From contig JADJWT010000001.1 of assembly GCA_016716225.1 (NCBI GenBank), positions 4,164,501 to 4,228,500 on the forward strand: a stretch of 64,000 bases of DNA. The letters run 5' to 3'. Made by a program: the position numbers and the translations under genes. The notes beneath the pieces were generated by a model that saw only the letters and a list, made by a program, of their open reading frames with translations, did no database searches and was not told where the DNA came from. The stretch is from Ignavibacteriota bacterium. Its GTDB lineage: Bacteria; Bacteroidota; Ignavibacteria; Ignavibacteriales; Melioribacteraceae. This document shows positions 1 to 10,415 of the stretch, in pieces (within the stretch, counting starts at the first letter, position 1; each line of letters opens with the position of its first letter).

Positions 1-301
1 TTATTGAACCAGCAGCAAAATCGTAATTTACATCAGCAAGCCATTCGGAGTGATTAAACGCAACTTGGCTATTTCCTTTGGATTTTGTAATTCCAGCAGG
101 ATTGAAGTAAACAGAATAAATATCGTCGCTTACGCCAACATAAGCGCTTCCCATTCCAAGCGATCTTGCACCGGGAGAAATTTTAAGAACAGAAGCAGCT
201 GTTGTTCCTACTCTTGTTATTTCTTGATCAACTTGAGCATGAATGAAATTTGTAAAAAGTATAGATGCAAGTATTAATAAATATTTTTTGTTTATAATCA
301 T
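1..301 (-). CDS. PorV/PorQ-family outer-membrane protein, 3' end cut by window
   Basis: This gene runs off the left edge, so only the first 100 residues are visible. The start is the ATG at 301, preceded by GGAG at good spacing. Residues 1-21 form a signal peptide ending in FIHAQ. Next come a segment with ISPGARSLGMG, then AYVGVSDD and YFNPAGI, the typical opening of PorV/PorQ/UPF0164-type outer-membrane beta-barrels linked to type IX secretion in this phylum. It lies 53 bases after the FN3/T9SS protein and probably shares a transcript with it and the TonB receptor. The family is clear from the N-terminus, but which paralogue it is cannot be told. It could be a generic barrel rather than PorV itself. 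Confidence 0.75.
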   Translation of the reverse strand, partial: MIINKKYLLILASILFTNFIHAQVDQEITRVGTTAASVLKISPGARSLGMGSAYVGVSDDIYSVYFNPAGITKSKGNSQVAFNHSEWLADVNYDFAAGSI

Positions 302-354
302 TGTTTTCTCCAACAATTCAGCAATATATTTCAAAAGCTTAAAATTTTTGTCAA

Positions 355-3300
355 CTATTTTATTACTCCAAATCTTCCAATTTTTTCACCAACTCCGGGT
401 GAATCAACATGATAAATATAAACTCCGTAAGAAATTCTCATTCCTTCCGAGCTTAACAAATCCCAATAAGAAATACTACCATTATCATCTTTTTCAATTG
501 TATCAACAAGTTCACCGGTTAAAGTATAAATTCTAATTGTACAAACCGGGGGAAGATTTCTAAATTGCAATTCTCTTTCACCTCGTTTTATTTGCGTTCT
601 ACCGGGATTCTCTGATGAACTATATGCCACATAAGGATTAGGAACTACATAAACATCGTTTAATAATTTATCGGAATTTGAAGCAGCAAATTCAGCTTTT
701 TTTGTACTGAAACTATATTCATCTCCTGCTTCAAAAGGTTTATCTGTAACAAGTTTATAAATATCTCCAGCTCTTGGTAAAATATGCTCAGTAACATCGG
801 GTCTTAATTTAAGATCAATTTGATATGAAGTTGTTGCATCTGTAGCACCTTGTGGTTGCAATGTTATTGCTTCACCCCAATCCCATCTTCCATTAAAGTT
901 TTCTTGATCAGTTACAAAAGTTGCATCTTCTTCAGAATAAAAATTGGGAGCTTTTTCTATAATGTATTTAATTCTAAATGGCGCAATAACCGGACCTAAC
1001 AAAGTCTGTAAAGTATCTCCATTTGCCCAACTGCCGTTAGCGAGTGTATCTGTATTATTCCATCTAATTTCCCAATCAGCTCTAACTTTAATTTTATCAC
1101 CACCAATTAAAGGAGGAAAAAGTACTCTACTATCAATAGTAATTGCTGAATTTGTAATAAACCTTGATTCACTAATATTCGGATTTAATTCATCTTCCTG
1201 AACAAAAACACGCATGCCATCAAATACATTATTTCCATCTTCGCTATTTACATAACTGCTTTGGTAAATCGGGTAATATTTATAGCTTATTGTGTAAACA
1301 TTTCCTTCAGGTAAATCTGCAGAAGTATTTCCGGCAATTTGCCCTCTTTCAATATTAACTGAATAATTTGTAGAAGGAATTGTTGTGCCATTTTGGTCTT
1401 TTACAACTATTGATTCTTCAACTATATTTTTATGACGAAGTGAAACTAATACAGTTCCTTTGGAAGTAAAATTATAACTAACTCCGGTTTCATCTAAAAC
1501 ATTATAAGAATTTTCCGAATCAAAATTAATTTTGTAGGATTTATCGGGAACTGAAAGTTCGTCTAAAACTTCTAAAAATATTTCTCCAGTTGAATTGCCT
1601 ATTAACTGATTAGGTTTTCCACCAATACCAACTTCCGAATTCTTAATTCCGTTTGCCATTGGACCCGGAATTACTGCCAAAGTATTTAAATCAAAAATTA
1701 AATTTCCGGTTGTTGGATCTTGTTGAATTACTGCTTGTGTTTCTGTTGGAGGTAGATCGTCTGTTCCTCTATCATAAGCAACAACAGCATAATAATATTT
1801 AATTCCATTCTGGACAGTTGAATCAACATATTCGTGAACCAATCCAGTATTACTGCCCAAATTATATCTAATACCTCGGCCTACATATTCAATTCCAGCG
1901 AGCCCGGAATATTCATTTACTAAATCAAATTGAGCTGGTTCACCAGAATTAACGTCAAAAAGAGCTTGTCCTAAATACGGGATTCCGTTAGCATCTGTAA
2001 TTGTAAAAACATCAGAAAAATTGTAATCTCTACTTCTATAAATTTTATAACCTTCAAAATCTTGCTCACCGGTTAATGGATCAATCGACACTTCTGATTT
2101 TGTATCCCAATATAATGTTACTTTTCCATCACCGGTGACTGCTGTAACTGTTGGTTTATCCGGTGGTTGTGCAAATTGATAATCTGCTTCAAGAATTCTA
2201 ACTGAAGTTGTTGCGTTTAATTTTAAATCATTTAAATCTTCTCCTAGTAGAATAACCATAGAAAATCTTTGTGATTCTCCTTTTTCTAAAACCATTGGAC
2301 CAGTGGAAAATGCAAAAATATTATCTCCTGCTGATTGCAAAAATTCTTGATTTGGATCAATTTCCGGTTTGGTTAACCAACTCCAAATTATTTCATCATC
2401 CTTTGGATCAACAAGACCCCAGCCATTTACCGTAAATCCAGTCAATCCTAATTGATCAGATTCCGAAATATCTCTAAAGCCAAAGTTTGGTTCAGAGCCA
2501 GCCCATTTTTTCCCTAAACTCCAATCATCTGTTAAAGTACCAATTTCGTTATCATCAAATATTCCATTATTATCAAAATCACTATACCATGCTTGTGATG
2601 GAATTCCGTCTCCTTCACCATAATCTTTGCCGGGATAATTTGGCGAATCCGGTCCTATTCCATCAATACCAACATCGTTTTTTTCCGGATCCCAATCACC
2701 GTCTTCATCTCCAGACCATCTTGCTTTTGGAGCTCCGTAAGTTTTGGTGTATTGTTCAACATCTGAAATTCCAGTTATTAGAGGAACAATTGTACCATCA
2801 ATATATTCACCTTTGTTTTGGAAGGGTGATTCATCAGTAATTCCATCATCGTCATTATCATTTATATCATCATCTAAAGACGGTGATTCAAGAAATTTCC
2901 AGCCAAAATAACCAGGTCTTTTACCACCTCTGCCTTTAAAATCAGCATCCCAGCCATAAACCATGCTTCTTTCTCTTTGCTCAAATTTATCAGCCAATTC
3001 TCCTTTGGGCGGAATAAAAAATGCCATATCATCACCCGTATCACCAACCCCGCCAATGTGTGGGTCACCAAACATTCCCATATAAAAATTGCCAAGATCA
3101 CGATCACTTGCATTTGTAACTTGGTAAACAGTAAATATTAAATCTTCTGCTAAAGGATTGTTAAATTGTAGAATTCTAACGTCTGCATCTAAACCCAAAC
3201 CGCCTTTTGTGGCATCTGCATCAAACGGAAGATACTTGCCAATAAATTCATGATTTGAATAATCATCAATCGCAAAATAAACTTCTTCATCAGGAGCTGT

Positions 3301-3894
3301 TGATGCATCTCCTAAAAATGCAGGCCATAAATATTTTCCTGCACCTGGTGAATACCAGCTTTCGGGCCAAGAATCCGGTTTACCGTCTCCATCAGAATCC
3401 GCAGCATTTAATGATGCAACTTCATTTTGGTCTGGATCACTGTATGCTGCCTTGGGCAGCCATCCCCATTTTTGCTTTCCTGAGGCATCATAATCTCCTT
3501 CTGATGGTGAAACATGAGAATCGCTTATTATACTTACTGAATCTCCTTGAATTGTTGGAACTCTTGCACCGGCAATCAAACCAAATTCATATCCATAACC
3601 AAGTCCGTTCCAAACTAAATCTTCAATATCAGCTAGTCCACCGGGACGACAAACTGATCCATAATTAAAAAGTTGTGTTTGAATTTTATTTCCTTTAATA
3701 ATAATGGATTTTATTTCATCAGTTTCACCGGTTATTTTATTTAACCTTGGACCAAATAAATTTCCATATAGCCGTTCAAATTCTTCCGGAGAAGTTATTT
3801 TTGTTCTTGGCTCTTTTGCTTTTTCAACAGTTTGACTAAATAATGGAATTACCAAAATTAGCATTAAAATGAAAACCAATATTTTTATTTTCAT
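355..3894 (-). CDS. Secreted Asp-rich FN3 protein with T9SS-type C-terminal domain
   Basis: A protein of about 1179 aa. I place the start at the ATG at 3894 rather than an in-frame TTG 12 bases upstream, because the ATG begins directly with the signal peptide (to about residue 21, LFSQ) and has GGGAAAAG in front. The first half holds several Asp-rich calcium-type loops (DSDGDGKPDSW, DDGITDES, DNNGIFDDNE). A fibronectin type III-like domain lies near residues 590-690 (YWDTKS, YKIYRSRDY). The last 90 residues (VPNPY, then FRNLPPVCTIRIYTLTGE and ending GRFGVIK) resemble T9SS sorting domains. It is 40 bases downstream of the TonB receptor. A large cell-surface or released protein; substrate unknown. 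Confidence 0.8.
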   Translation of the reverse strand: MKIKILVFILMLILVIPLFSQTVEKAKEPRTKITSPEEFERLYGNLFGPRLNKITGETDEIKSIIIKGNKIQTQLFNYGSVCRPGGLADIEDLVWNGLGYGYEFGLIAGARVPTIQGDSVSIISDSHVSPSEGDYDASGKQKWGWLPKAAYSDPDQNEVASLNAADSDGDGKPDSWPESWYSPGAGKYLWPAFLGDASTAPDEEVYFAIDDYSNHEFIGKYLPFDADATKGGLGLDADVRILQFNNPLAEDLIFTVYQVTNASDRDLGNFYMGMFGDPHIGGVGDTGDDMAFFIPPKGELADKFEQRERSMVYGWDADFKGRGGKRPGYFGWKFLESPSLDDDINDNDDDGITDESPFQNKGEYIDGTIVPLITGISDVEQYTKTYGAPKARWSGDEDGDWDPEKNDVGIDGIGPDSPNYPGKDYGEGDGIPSQAWYSDFDNNGIFDDNEIGTLTDDWSLGKKWAGSEPNFGFRDISESDQLGLTGFTVNGWGLVDPKDDEIIWSWLTKPEIDPNQEFLQSAGDNIFAFSTGPMVLEKGESQRFSMVILLGEDLNDLKLNATTSVRILEADYQFAQPPDKPTVTAVTGDGKVTLYWDTKSEVSIDPLTGEQDFEGYKIYRSRDYNFSDVFTITDANGIPYLGQALFDVNSGEPAQFDLVNEYSGLAGIEYVGRGIRYNLGSNTGLVHEYVDSTVQNGIKYYYAVVAYDRGTDDLPPTETQAVIQQDPTTGNLIFDLNTLAVIPGPMANGIKNSEVGIGGKPNQLIGNSTGEIFLEVLDELSVPDKSYKINFDSENSYNVLDETGVSYNFTSKGTVLVSLRHKNIVEESIVVKDQNGTTIPSTNYSVNIERGQIAGNTSADLPEGNVYTISYKYYPIYQSSYVNSEDGNNVFDGMRVFVQEDELNPNISESRFITNSAITIDSRVLFPPLIGGDKIKVRADWEIRWNNTDTLANGSWANGDTLQTLLGPVIAPFRIKYIIEKAPNFYSEEDATFVTDQENFNGRWDWGEAITLQPQGATDATTSYQIDLKLRPDVTEHILPRAGDIYKLVTDKPFEAGDEYSFSTKKAEFAASNSDKLLNDVYVVPNPYVAYSSSENPGRTQIKRGERELQFRNLPPVCTIRIYTLTGELVDTIEKDDNGSISYWDLLSSEGMRISYGVYIYHVDSPGVGEKIGRFGVIK

Positions 3895-3934
3895 TACTTT
3901 TCCCAATTAAATTTCTTTGTTACAATTCATTTTT

Positions 3935-6775
3935 CTAATTAAATAATATTGAAAAACCTAATCTTATTTCTCTTGGCAAACTTACTCTTTCCTCTCTGCT
4001 GTAATAATTATCTAAGTAAGAAATGTTAAATAATCCCGGATCATTTAATATTCTTCTTCTTAAATCAGCAAATTGACTTGCATTAATTTTTTCTTCAGCA
4101 TTATTCAAAGCTTCACCGGAACTTGCCCAAACATATCTTTGATTTTGTGTATCAAATAAATTTTTTACTTGTACAAAAATTGAAAAATCGAATGGATCTA
4201 TTGTAAAGAATTTTTCAATTTTTAAATCAACATTCCACTGAAATGGTTTGTTTGCAGAAGTTTGTTCATAAGTAATTGTTGATAAAGTTGGCGGAAGTGC
4301 TGGTGTATATGGAGTTCCGGTTTGTAAAGTATAGACAATTCCAGCCGACCAATTTCTTGATTCTGATAATGTAATTGTTCCGTTAATTAAATGTGATCTA
4401 TCAAAACTAAGCGGTACCAAATAAGTTTCAGTTTGCTTTCCTGCAGATTCACTAAAAAATAAATCTTCTTCTGGTTCGGTTCTATTTCCTTCAGCAATTT
4501 GATAAGTATAATCCAAAGTTGCAGAAAATAAACTCCCAGGTGCTTGTCTTTTTATAAATGATAAAGTTAACCCCTTTACGTTTGCATAAGAAAGATTTGT
4601 TAAAACTTGATACTCTCTTGCATTTTGAGAATAAACAGTTTGAGTATAAATATAATCTCTCACATCTTTGTAGAACCCGGTTAAATCAAATTTGAAATCA
4701 TCAGTTAATTGCTGTTGCAAACCTACTTCATATTGAATTGATCTTTCGGGATTAACATTTGCATTTCCAAATCTTGCAACTGTAGAAATATTTTCAACTT
4801 CCCAAATAAGATTGCGATATAAACTTGATAAAGATCCAATTTGATAAAAATGACCATAAGAAAATCTTATTACACCTCTATCTGTAATTGGATATGAAAC
4901 GCTTAATCTTGGTGAAAACATATGTTTAACTTCTGCATCAGCTACATATTGTGTTAAATTACCGCTTTTTTGATCATCAATATCTTGAGATAAATTATAA
5001 TTATATTTTTCTGCAGGATCAAAATATTCATATCTTAATCCAGCATTTAAAATAAGTGTTTTCGCCAATTCAATTTTATCTTGGATATATGCTGCAAATT
5101 GAGTTGGACTTACTTCAAAATTATCTACTTCAGGATCTAAAACATTTTTGTATTGAACATTATCGCCATATAATAAATCGCTTGGACTTAAAATTGTATT
5201 ATCCAATTTCAGAAAATCTAACGTAAAAGCTTCCCTTTGCAAATTATGTTTTCTAAATTCAAATCCTGCTTTAACTTCATGTATATTAAATAGTTGAGAA
5301 ACAATATCGCCTTTTAATGTAAAAGTTTTGGTTGTTCTATCTGATCTATAATTATCAGTTCCACCGGAATAATAAATTGTTGTTCCAATTGTTTGACTAT
5401 AAAAATTTGGTAAGTAACGTTTATTATTATAATCTTCATACAAATAATATTTTGCATTATTCCAAGAATATGAACCTTTTAGTGTGTAGAATGTTGAATT
5501 ACTTAAAGTATGCGTTAAATCTAATGAATGTACGAGTCCTGTACTATAATTAGTTCCTAAACCATCCGGATTAAATAAATATTGTCGTCCTCTTGTTAAA
5601 TCATATCCCGGTCCAAATGCACTTGATTGTGATTTATCAAAAACAAGCTCATATTTTACTTTTATTAGTGAGTTAAAATTATGACTAATATTAGCTTGAA
5701 TATTCCAATCTTGAGAAGGATCCATTGCAACTAATGAATTATCTCCGGTCGGTAATCCATTACTTGTTTTCGAATACGGATTAAAAAAATATGGTTCACT
5801 TGCGTCACCACTTCTTGGGTCCGTACTTTCAAATGCTTCTGCAGTTAGATAAGAATCTGTAGTATTATATAATCTTTGACCATAATAAATCCCTTTATCA
5901 TCTTCAAATATTCCGGAAATAAAAAACTTTGTATCATTTGAGTATGGGATTTTTCCACCAAAAGTAAATTCCATACGCTTTCTATTTAATGGATCAAAAT
6001 CCTCAATATTCTTAAACAAATCTTTGTTAGCCGATAAATATTCACCAGCATAACCTCTTAAACTAAAACTTAATTTATCTCCACCTTCTCTTGTAACGTA
6101 ATTTACAACTCCGCTTAGTGCGTTGCCAAATTCAGCACCAAAAGTTCCGGTTGAAACAGAAACTTCTTGAACTGCATTTGTTGCAACCCCAACTGCTTTA
6201 GAATTTCCGTATGGATCATTTATTGAAAGTCCATTGATTTGATAAGCAACTTCATTATCTCTTCCGCCTCTAACGTGTAAAGTTCCGTCATCATTTTGAA
6301 CAACGCCGGCTTGAAGTTTAATTACATCTGCAATATTATCAACGGGAAGAATATCCAAAGTTTCAGAATTTATTGCAACTGTGGGATTTGTTAAATCTTG
6401 ACGGATCAACGGATTTCTTTCACCTTGAACAATTACTGCATCCATTTCAATCGCACCGGAAGGAAGTGAAAAGTCTATTGCTGTTGTGAATCCAACATTT
6501 ACTCTTACATTGGTTCTTGTTACTTTTTGATAACCAATATAGGAAGCTGTAACCGTATAAACCGCTGGAGGAACATTGAGAATTACAAAATTTCCGTCAA
6601 TATCTGTTGCAGCTCCAATGGAAGCGCCCTCAATAAAAACATTGGCAAACGGAATGCCATCTCCGGTTGCAGCATCAAGAACTTTGCCCATAATTTTTCC
6701 AGTAGATTGAGCAAAAATTGATGTAAATGAAATGAATGATAAAATAATTAAAAATTGAAACAATTTGTTTTTCAT
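3935..6775 (-). CDS. TonB-dependent receptor with carboxypeptidase-like N-terminal domain
   Basis: A 946-aa outer-membrane receptor. Residues 1-22 are a signal peptide. Residues 25-110 form a CarboxypepD_reg-like beta-sandwich (GKVLDAATGDGIPFANVFIE). A plug domain follows at about 120-230 with VHVRGGRDNEVAYQING-like features, then a long beta-barrel rich in aromatic strands that ends at FSILFN. Family knowledge: such receptors import large substrates, or act as scaffolds, using the TonB/ExbBD system. It is the first gene of the block that continues with the FN3/T9SS protein and the PorV/PorQ-like protein. No SusD partner is present, so a classical SusCD pair is unlikely. Confidence 0.9.
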   Translation of the reverse strand: MKNKLFQFLIILSFISFTSIFAQSTGKIMGKVLDAATGDGIPFANVFIEGASIGAATDIDGNFVILNVPPAVYTVTASYIGYQKVTRTNVRVNVGFTTAIDFSLPSGAIEMDAVIVQGERNPLIRQDLTNPTVAINSETLDILPVDNIADVIKLQAGVVQNDDGTLHVRGGRDNEVAYQINGLSINDPYGNSKAVGVATNAVQEVSVSTGTFGAEFGNALSGVVNYVTREGGDKLSFSLRGYAGEYLSANKDLFKNIEDFDPLNRKRMEFTFGGKIPYSNDTKFFISGIFEDDKGIYYGQRLYNTTDSYLTAEAFESTDPRSGDASEPYFFNPYSKTSNGLPTGDNSLVAMDPSQDWNIQANISHNFNSLIKVKYELVFDKSQSSAFGPGYDLTRGRQYLFNPDGLGTNYSTGLVHSLDLTHTLSNSTFYTLKGSYSWNNAKYYLYEDYNNKRYLPNFYSQTIGTTIYYSGGTDNYRSDRTTKTFTLKGDIVSQLFNIHEVKAGFEFRKHNLQREAFTLDFLKLDNTILSPSDLLYGDNVQYKNVLDPEVDNFEVSPTQFAAYIQDKIELAKTLILNAGLRYEYFDPAEKYNYNLSQDIDDQKSGNLTQYVADAEVKHMFSPRLSVSYPITDRGVIRFSYGHFYQIGSLSSLYRNLIWEVENISTVARFGNANVNPERSIQYEVGLQQQLTDDFKFDLTGFYKDVRDYIYTQTVYSQNAREYQVLTNLSYANVKGLTLSFIKRQAPGSLFSATLDYTYQIAEGNRTEPEEDLFFSESAGKQTETYLVPLSFDRSHLINGTITLSESRNWSAGIVYTLQTGTPYTPALPPTLSTITYEQTSANKPFQWNVDLKIEKFFTIDPFDFSIFVQVKNLFDTQNQRYVWASSGEALNNAEEKINASQFADLRRRILNDPGLFNISYLDNYYSREERVSLPREIRLGFSILFN

Positions 6776-6825
6776 AAAATCTCCGGCTCAACTGTAGTTG
6801 ATTTGAAGTTTGAGTCTTGATGCAG

Positions 6826-6831
6826 ATTATA
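6826..6831 (-). promoter_or_regulatory. Candidate -10 box for the TonB receptor operon
   Basis: On the minus strand a perfect TATAAT lies about 50 bases before the receptor start. No convincing -35 hexamer accompanies it. In AT-rich DNA a TATAAT is easily found by chance, so this is only a candidate. Confidence 0.25.
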
Positions 6832-6841
6832 AATTAATTTT

Positions 6842-6872
6842 TTCACAGCTGAAAAATAATTCCAGCTGTGAA
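6842..6872. terminator. Perfect 10-bp stem-loop after the FG-GAP gene
   Basis: TTCACAGCTG and CAGCTGTGAA form a perfect 10-bp stem around an 11-base loop. It starts 10 bases after the FG-GAP gene stop and just upstream of the TonB receptor promoter region. There is no T-run after the stem on the minus strand, so it may end transcription weakly or protect the mRNA 3' end rather than be a classical intrinsic terminator. Confidence 0.4.
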
Positions 6873-6881
6873 TATCAAAAT

Positions 6882-8876
6882 TTATTTCAAAACAGTCATT
6901 TTAATTGATTTAGAAAAATTACCAAATATTAATTTTGCAATGTAATTTCCGCTTGAAACACTATTTCCGTAATTATTGGTTCCATCCCAAATAACTTGAT
7001 GATTCCCTTTTTTATAGTTCTTTAAATCTATTATTGATTTAACTTCTTGTCCCAACATATCATAAATTTTAAGAGAAATTTGTTTATCAACCGGTAAAGT
7101 AAAATTAATTGTTGTAGATGGATTAAACGGATTTGGATAATTTTGATTTAGTTCATAATCATCGGGAGAAATAATTCCATATTTATTTTCCTTCAAACCA
7201 ACCGCATTACCGGTATATTCTAAAACTCGAATTGGTTGTCTGTATGGATTGTAAATTTTATGTGATTGTTCAAGATTAAGAATCCATTGACCAACTCCGG
7301 ATGTATCAATCCAATCATAAATATTTATACTTACTGAATCATAAATACTTTGCTGAGCTAAAACTATTTCTAAATTTCCGTCTTTATCAAGATCAACATT
7401 ATCAGCAAAAATGTAAGAAGTAAATGGAGTTTCTTTTTTCAAAGTATCAATAACAGATGGATCAAATCCAATTGGAGTTTCAACAACTTCCATTGAATCT
7501 GTTCCGGCATATAGAGTATCTAGTTTGTAAGTTACTTTTCCATTATAAATTTCCCAAGTCGCAAATCCTTCATTACCTTGACCATTAAATACAACATTTA
7601 AATCATAAGAACTTCTTTCAAGTAAACTTCCTTCACCTTTATATTGGATTGCAACTAGATTTAAACCAGTTCCACCACCAGTATAAAGCTCATCTTTTCC
7701 ATCTTTATTTAAATCACCTTTTACAATTGGCCAAAGTTCCACAGCAGTTTTACCGGCAAGCTCTGCAATTTCTGAACTTTTTATAATTTCAGCATAATTT
7801 TGCGTTTGAGAATCATTGGTCCAAATATTTTCTCCGGAAACAGTATTAGGAAAACTTATAACAGCTACAGCATGTGCATTTCCATATTGAGTCCCGTAAA
7901 TTTCATCTTTGCCATCTCCATCAACATCGGCTGCTCTGGCTCCAAAATAACTAACTGCGTCAACTGCACAATATTCATGATAAACGCCTTTAGCTTTAGC
8001 ATCGGCATTATCTGTGGCAGATGGATACGAATATGAATTAGGTCCGTTAACTCCAATCGACCAAAATCCATAATTATTAAATGTATGATTAACTATTTCC
8101 AATTTTCCATCACCATTAATATCACAAGGTTCAGCATTCCAAAATGAACCTCCGGCTCCCCAATCACCACCATTTGTTTGAACTGTTGGCTTACCGCCTT
8201 CAATTGAAATATTTGCAAAACCGGGGAATGTAAATGTTACTCCTATTATTAAAACATCTTGTCTCGGATCATCTCCATGCGGAATTAATTCAGTTCTACC
8301 GTCTCCATCAAAATCATAGACCGTTAAAACTTCTCTCGTAAATCTAGTTCCTTCTCTACCTCCAGCTGCTTCTATCATTGTTGGTGTAATAGAAAATGCT
8401 GGAGCTGAGCCCCAAGTAGTGCCGTTCCATTCATAAATTGCAATTCTTCCTAAACTTCCATCTTGATTTACAAAATTTGCTTGTTCAAAAATAATTTCTT
8501 TTTTTCCATCTCCGTCACAATCACCAACCTGAATATATCTTGGAGTAGAACCGCTTGATGAAGTTGCTGCTGGCGATGACCAGACAACCTCAAGCAATGA
8601 ATCTTGAGTTACTTCAAGAACGTGAACTCTTCCGCCGTTTATATAATCTGTAGCAAGTACTTCTTGATCTCCATCACCATCTGCATCTGCAACCACAACT
8701 CTTCTAACACCAAGTTGACTGTTAATGCCTGGATATGGGTAATATGGTGATAAAGTATCTTCAGATGCTTCCACAGTGTATATTGATGTCTGCTTTGCGG
8801 TAATAGGTTGAGTTTGAGCAAAAAGTGTTGAGAATGAAATTAAAATAATCAAAATTAAAAAATAAAATTTCTGCAT
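6882..8876 (-). CDS. FG-GAP/VCBS beta-propeller protein with T9SS sorting domain
   Basis: About 664 aa. The ATG at 8876 is preferred over an ATG 60 bases upstream: it starts the signal peptide (MQKFYFLILI...LFAQ) and follows GGGGGC. The body carries at least seven calcium-type FG-GAP motifs (DADGDGDQE, DCDGDGKKE, DFDGDGRTE, DINGDGKLE, DVDGDGKDE, DLNKDGKDE, DLDKDGNLE), the signature of an integrin-like beta-propeller. The end has ELNQNYPNPFNPSTTI followed by a type A T9SS sorting domain (SLKIYDMLGQEV). Predicted to be exported and anchored at the surface. Its ligand is not evident. It is divergent from the phosphohexomutase. Confidence 0.87.
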   Translation of the reverse strand: MQKFYFLILIILISFSTLFAQTQPITAKQTSIYTVEASEDTLSPYYPYPGINSQLGVRRVVVADADGDGDQEVLATDYINGGRVHVLEVTQDSLLEVVWSSPAATSSSGSTPRYIQVGDCDGDGKKEIIFEQANFVNQDGSLGRIAIYEWNGTTWGSAPAFSITPTMIEAAGGREGTRFTREVLTVYDFDGDGRTELIPHGDDPRQDVLIIGVTFTFPGFANISIEGGKPTVQTNGGDWGAGGSFWNAEPCDINGDGKLEIVNHTFNNYGFWSIGVNGPNSYSYPSATDNADAKAKGVYHEYCAVDAVSYFGARAADVDGDGKDEIYGTQYGNAHAVAVISFPNTVSGENIWTNDSQTQNYAEIIKSSEIAELAGKTAVELWPIVKGDLNKDGKDELYTGGGTGLNLVAIQYKGEGSLLERSSYDLNVVFNGQGNEGFATWEIYNGKVTYKLDTLYAGTDSMEVVETPIGFDPSVIDTLKKETPFTSYIFADNVDLDKDGNLEIVLAQQSIYDSVSINIYDWIDTSGVGQWILNLEQSHKIYNPYRQPIRVLEYTGNAVGLKENKYGIISPDDYELNQNYPNPFNPSTTINFTLPVDKQISLKIYDMLGQEVKSIIDLKNYKKGNHQVIWDGTNNYGNSVSSGNYIAKLIFGNFSKSIKMTVLK

Positions 8877-9052
8877 AAAGCCCCCGATTTTCACTCTAAT
8901 AATTGTTATTTTTATAAAATAAGAAAATACAATCATTTATTTTCTTATGCAATATAAAAACCTAAAAAGGTTTATGATATAAATCATTTTGAATTTTATC
9001 ACCCTTTCTCTTAATTATTATTCAAATTAGAAAAAATTTTTAAGGAGTATCA

Positions 9053-10399
9053 ATGCCAACTTTAATGGTAAGTGTTTCCGGAATTCGCGGATTAGTCGGT
9101 GATGGTCTAGACCCTAACACAATTGTAAAATATGCATCAGCTTATGCAGATTTTTGCGGAACCGGAAAAATTGTAATTGGTTCCGATGGAAGAATTTCCG
9201 GCAATATGGTTAAACAAATTTTAATTGGAACATTATTGGCAAAAGGAAATGATATAATAGATATCGGAATTTGTCCAACCCCAACAGTTTTATACAATGT
9301 TACAAAACTTGGCGCAGTCGGCGGAATTCAAATATCAGCAAGTCATAATCCAAATGAATGGAATGCATTAAAGTTGCTGAATTCTAAAGGAGAATTTATG
9401 ACTCCCGAAGAAAATAAAATTATGTTGGATAAATTGGAAACATCAAATAATTATAAAAAATGGAATGAGCTTGGCACACTTACTTCATATGATGATGGCT
9501 TAAAAAATCATGTTGAAAACGTTTTAAAATTAGTTGATATAGATTTAATAAAATCCAAAAAGTTTAAAGTTGTTCTGGATTGCGTAAACGGTGCCGGAAG
9601 TTTTGTAATGCCGAAATTTTTAACTGATTTAGGATGTGAAATAATAAAAATTAATTGCGAAACGACCGGAATTTTCCCTCGTTTGCCGGAACCAATTCCA
9701 GAAAATTTAACAGAAACAATGAAATTTGTAAAAGAGCAAAATGCAGATTTGGCTATTGTTGTTGATCCGGATGTTGATAGATTAGTTTTAATCACTGATA
9801 AAGGTGAACCGTTTATTGAGGAAAATACGATTACACTTTCTGCAAAACATGTACTTTCAAAAGCAAAAGGAAATGTGGTTGTAAATTTATCAACAACAAG
9901 AGCAATTGATGAGGTTGCTTCAGCGGAAGGTTGCAAAGTTTTTAGATCTCCGGTCGGTGAAGCAAATGTTGTAAAATTAATGAAAGAAGTTAATGCAGTA
10001 ATTGGTGGTGAAGGAAGCGGAGGAGTAATTTATCCCGAACTTCATTATGGAAGAGATGCTTTGGTTGGAACAGTTTTAACTCTTGAACATTTGGCGGAAC
10101 AAAACAAAAAACTTTCTCAAATTAAAGATGAATTGCCAAAATATTTTATTGCGAAGAAAAAAATAGAATTGGGAAATGTTAATCCGGAATTAATAATTGA
10201 GCAAATCAAGGATAAATATAAGAATGAAAAAGTGAATACGGATGACGGTTTGAGAATTGATTTTGAAAGTCACTGGGTTCATTTTAGAAAATCAAATACG
10301 GAACCGATTATTAGATGTATTGCGGAAGCAAAAACTGAAGAAGAAGCTAATTTATTTATCGATAAATATTTTGGTGAAATTAAAGAATTGATGAAATAA
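9053..10399 (+). CDS. glmM: Phosphoglucosamine mutase / phosphohexomutase
   Basis: A 448-aa alpha-D-phosphohexomutase. Visible motifs: SVSGIRG near the N-terminus, the phosphoserine loop SASHNPNEWN near residue 96, the metal-binding loop DPDVDRL near 238, GEGSGGVI in the sugar-binding domain, and the phosphate-binding loop RKSNTEPIIR near the C-terminus. Family role: interconverts hexose 1- and 6-phosphates. The GlmM subgroup makes glucosamine-1-phosphate for peptidoglycan, but phosphomannomutase or phosphoglucomutase activity cannot be excluded by eye. AAGGAG sits at ideal spacing before the ATG. It is transcribed alone, convergent with the DUF58 gene. Confidence 0.88.
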   Translation: MPTLMVSVSGIRGLVGDGLDPNTIVKYASAYADFCGTGKIVIGSDGRISGNMVKQILIGTLLAKGNDIIDIGICPTPTVLYNVTKLGAVGGIQISASHNPNEWNALKLLNSKGEFMTPEENKIMLDKLETSNNYKKWNELGTLTSYDDGLKNHVENVLKLVDIDLIKSKKFKVVLDCVNGAGSFVMPKFLTDLGCEIIKINCETTGIFPRLPEPIPENLTETMKFVKEQNADLAIVVDPDVDRLVLITDKGEPFIEENTITLSAKHVLSKAKGNVVVNLSTTRAIDEVASAEGCKVFRSPVGEANVVKLMKEVNAVIGGEGSGGVIYPELHYGRDALVGTVLTLEHLAEQNKKLSQIKDELPKYFIAKKKIELGNVNPELIIEQIKDKYKNEKVNTDDGLRIDFESHWVHFRKSNTEPIIRCIAEAKTEEEANLFIDKYFGEIKELMK

Positions 10400-10415
10400 T
10401 TATTTTTATTGTAGG

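Noticed and set aside
2487..3668. Several frames of 80-140 codons opposite the FN3/T9SS gene
   Set aside because: Low-complexity shadows (His-, Leu- and Asn-rich) of a well-supported gene on the other strand.
9508..9936. 142-codon minus-strand frame inside glmM
   Set aside because: Antisense shadow of a conserved gene with all motifs in the plus frame.
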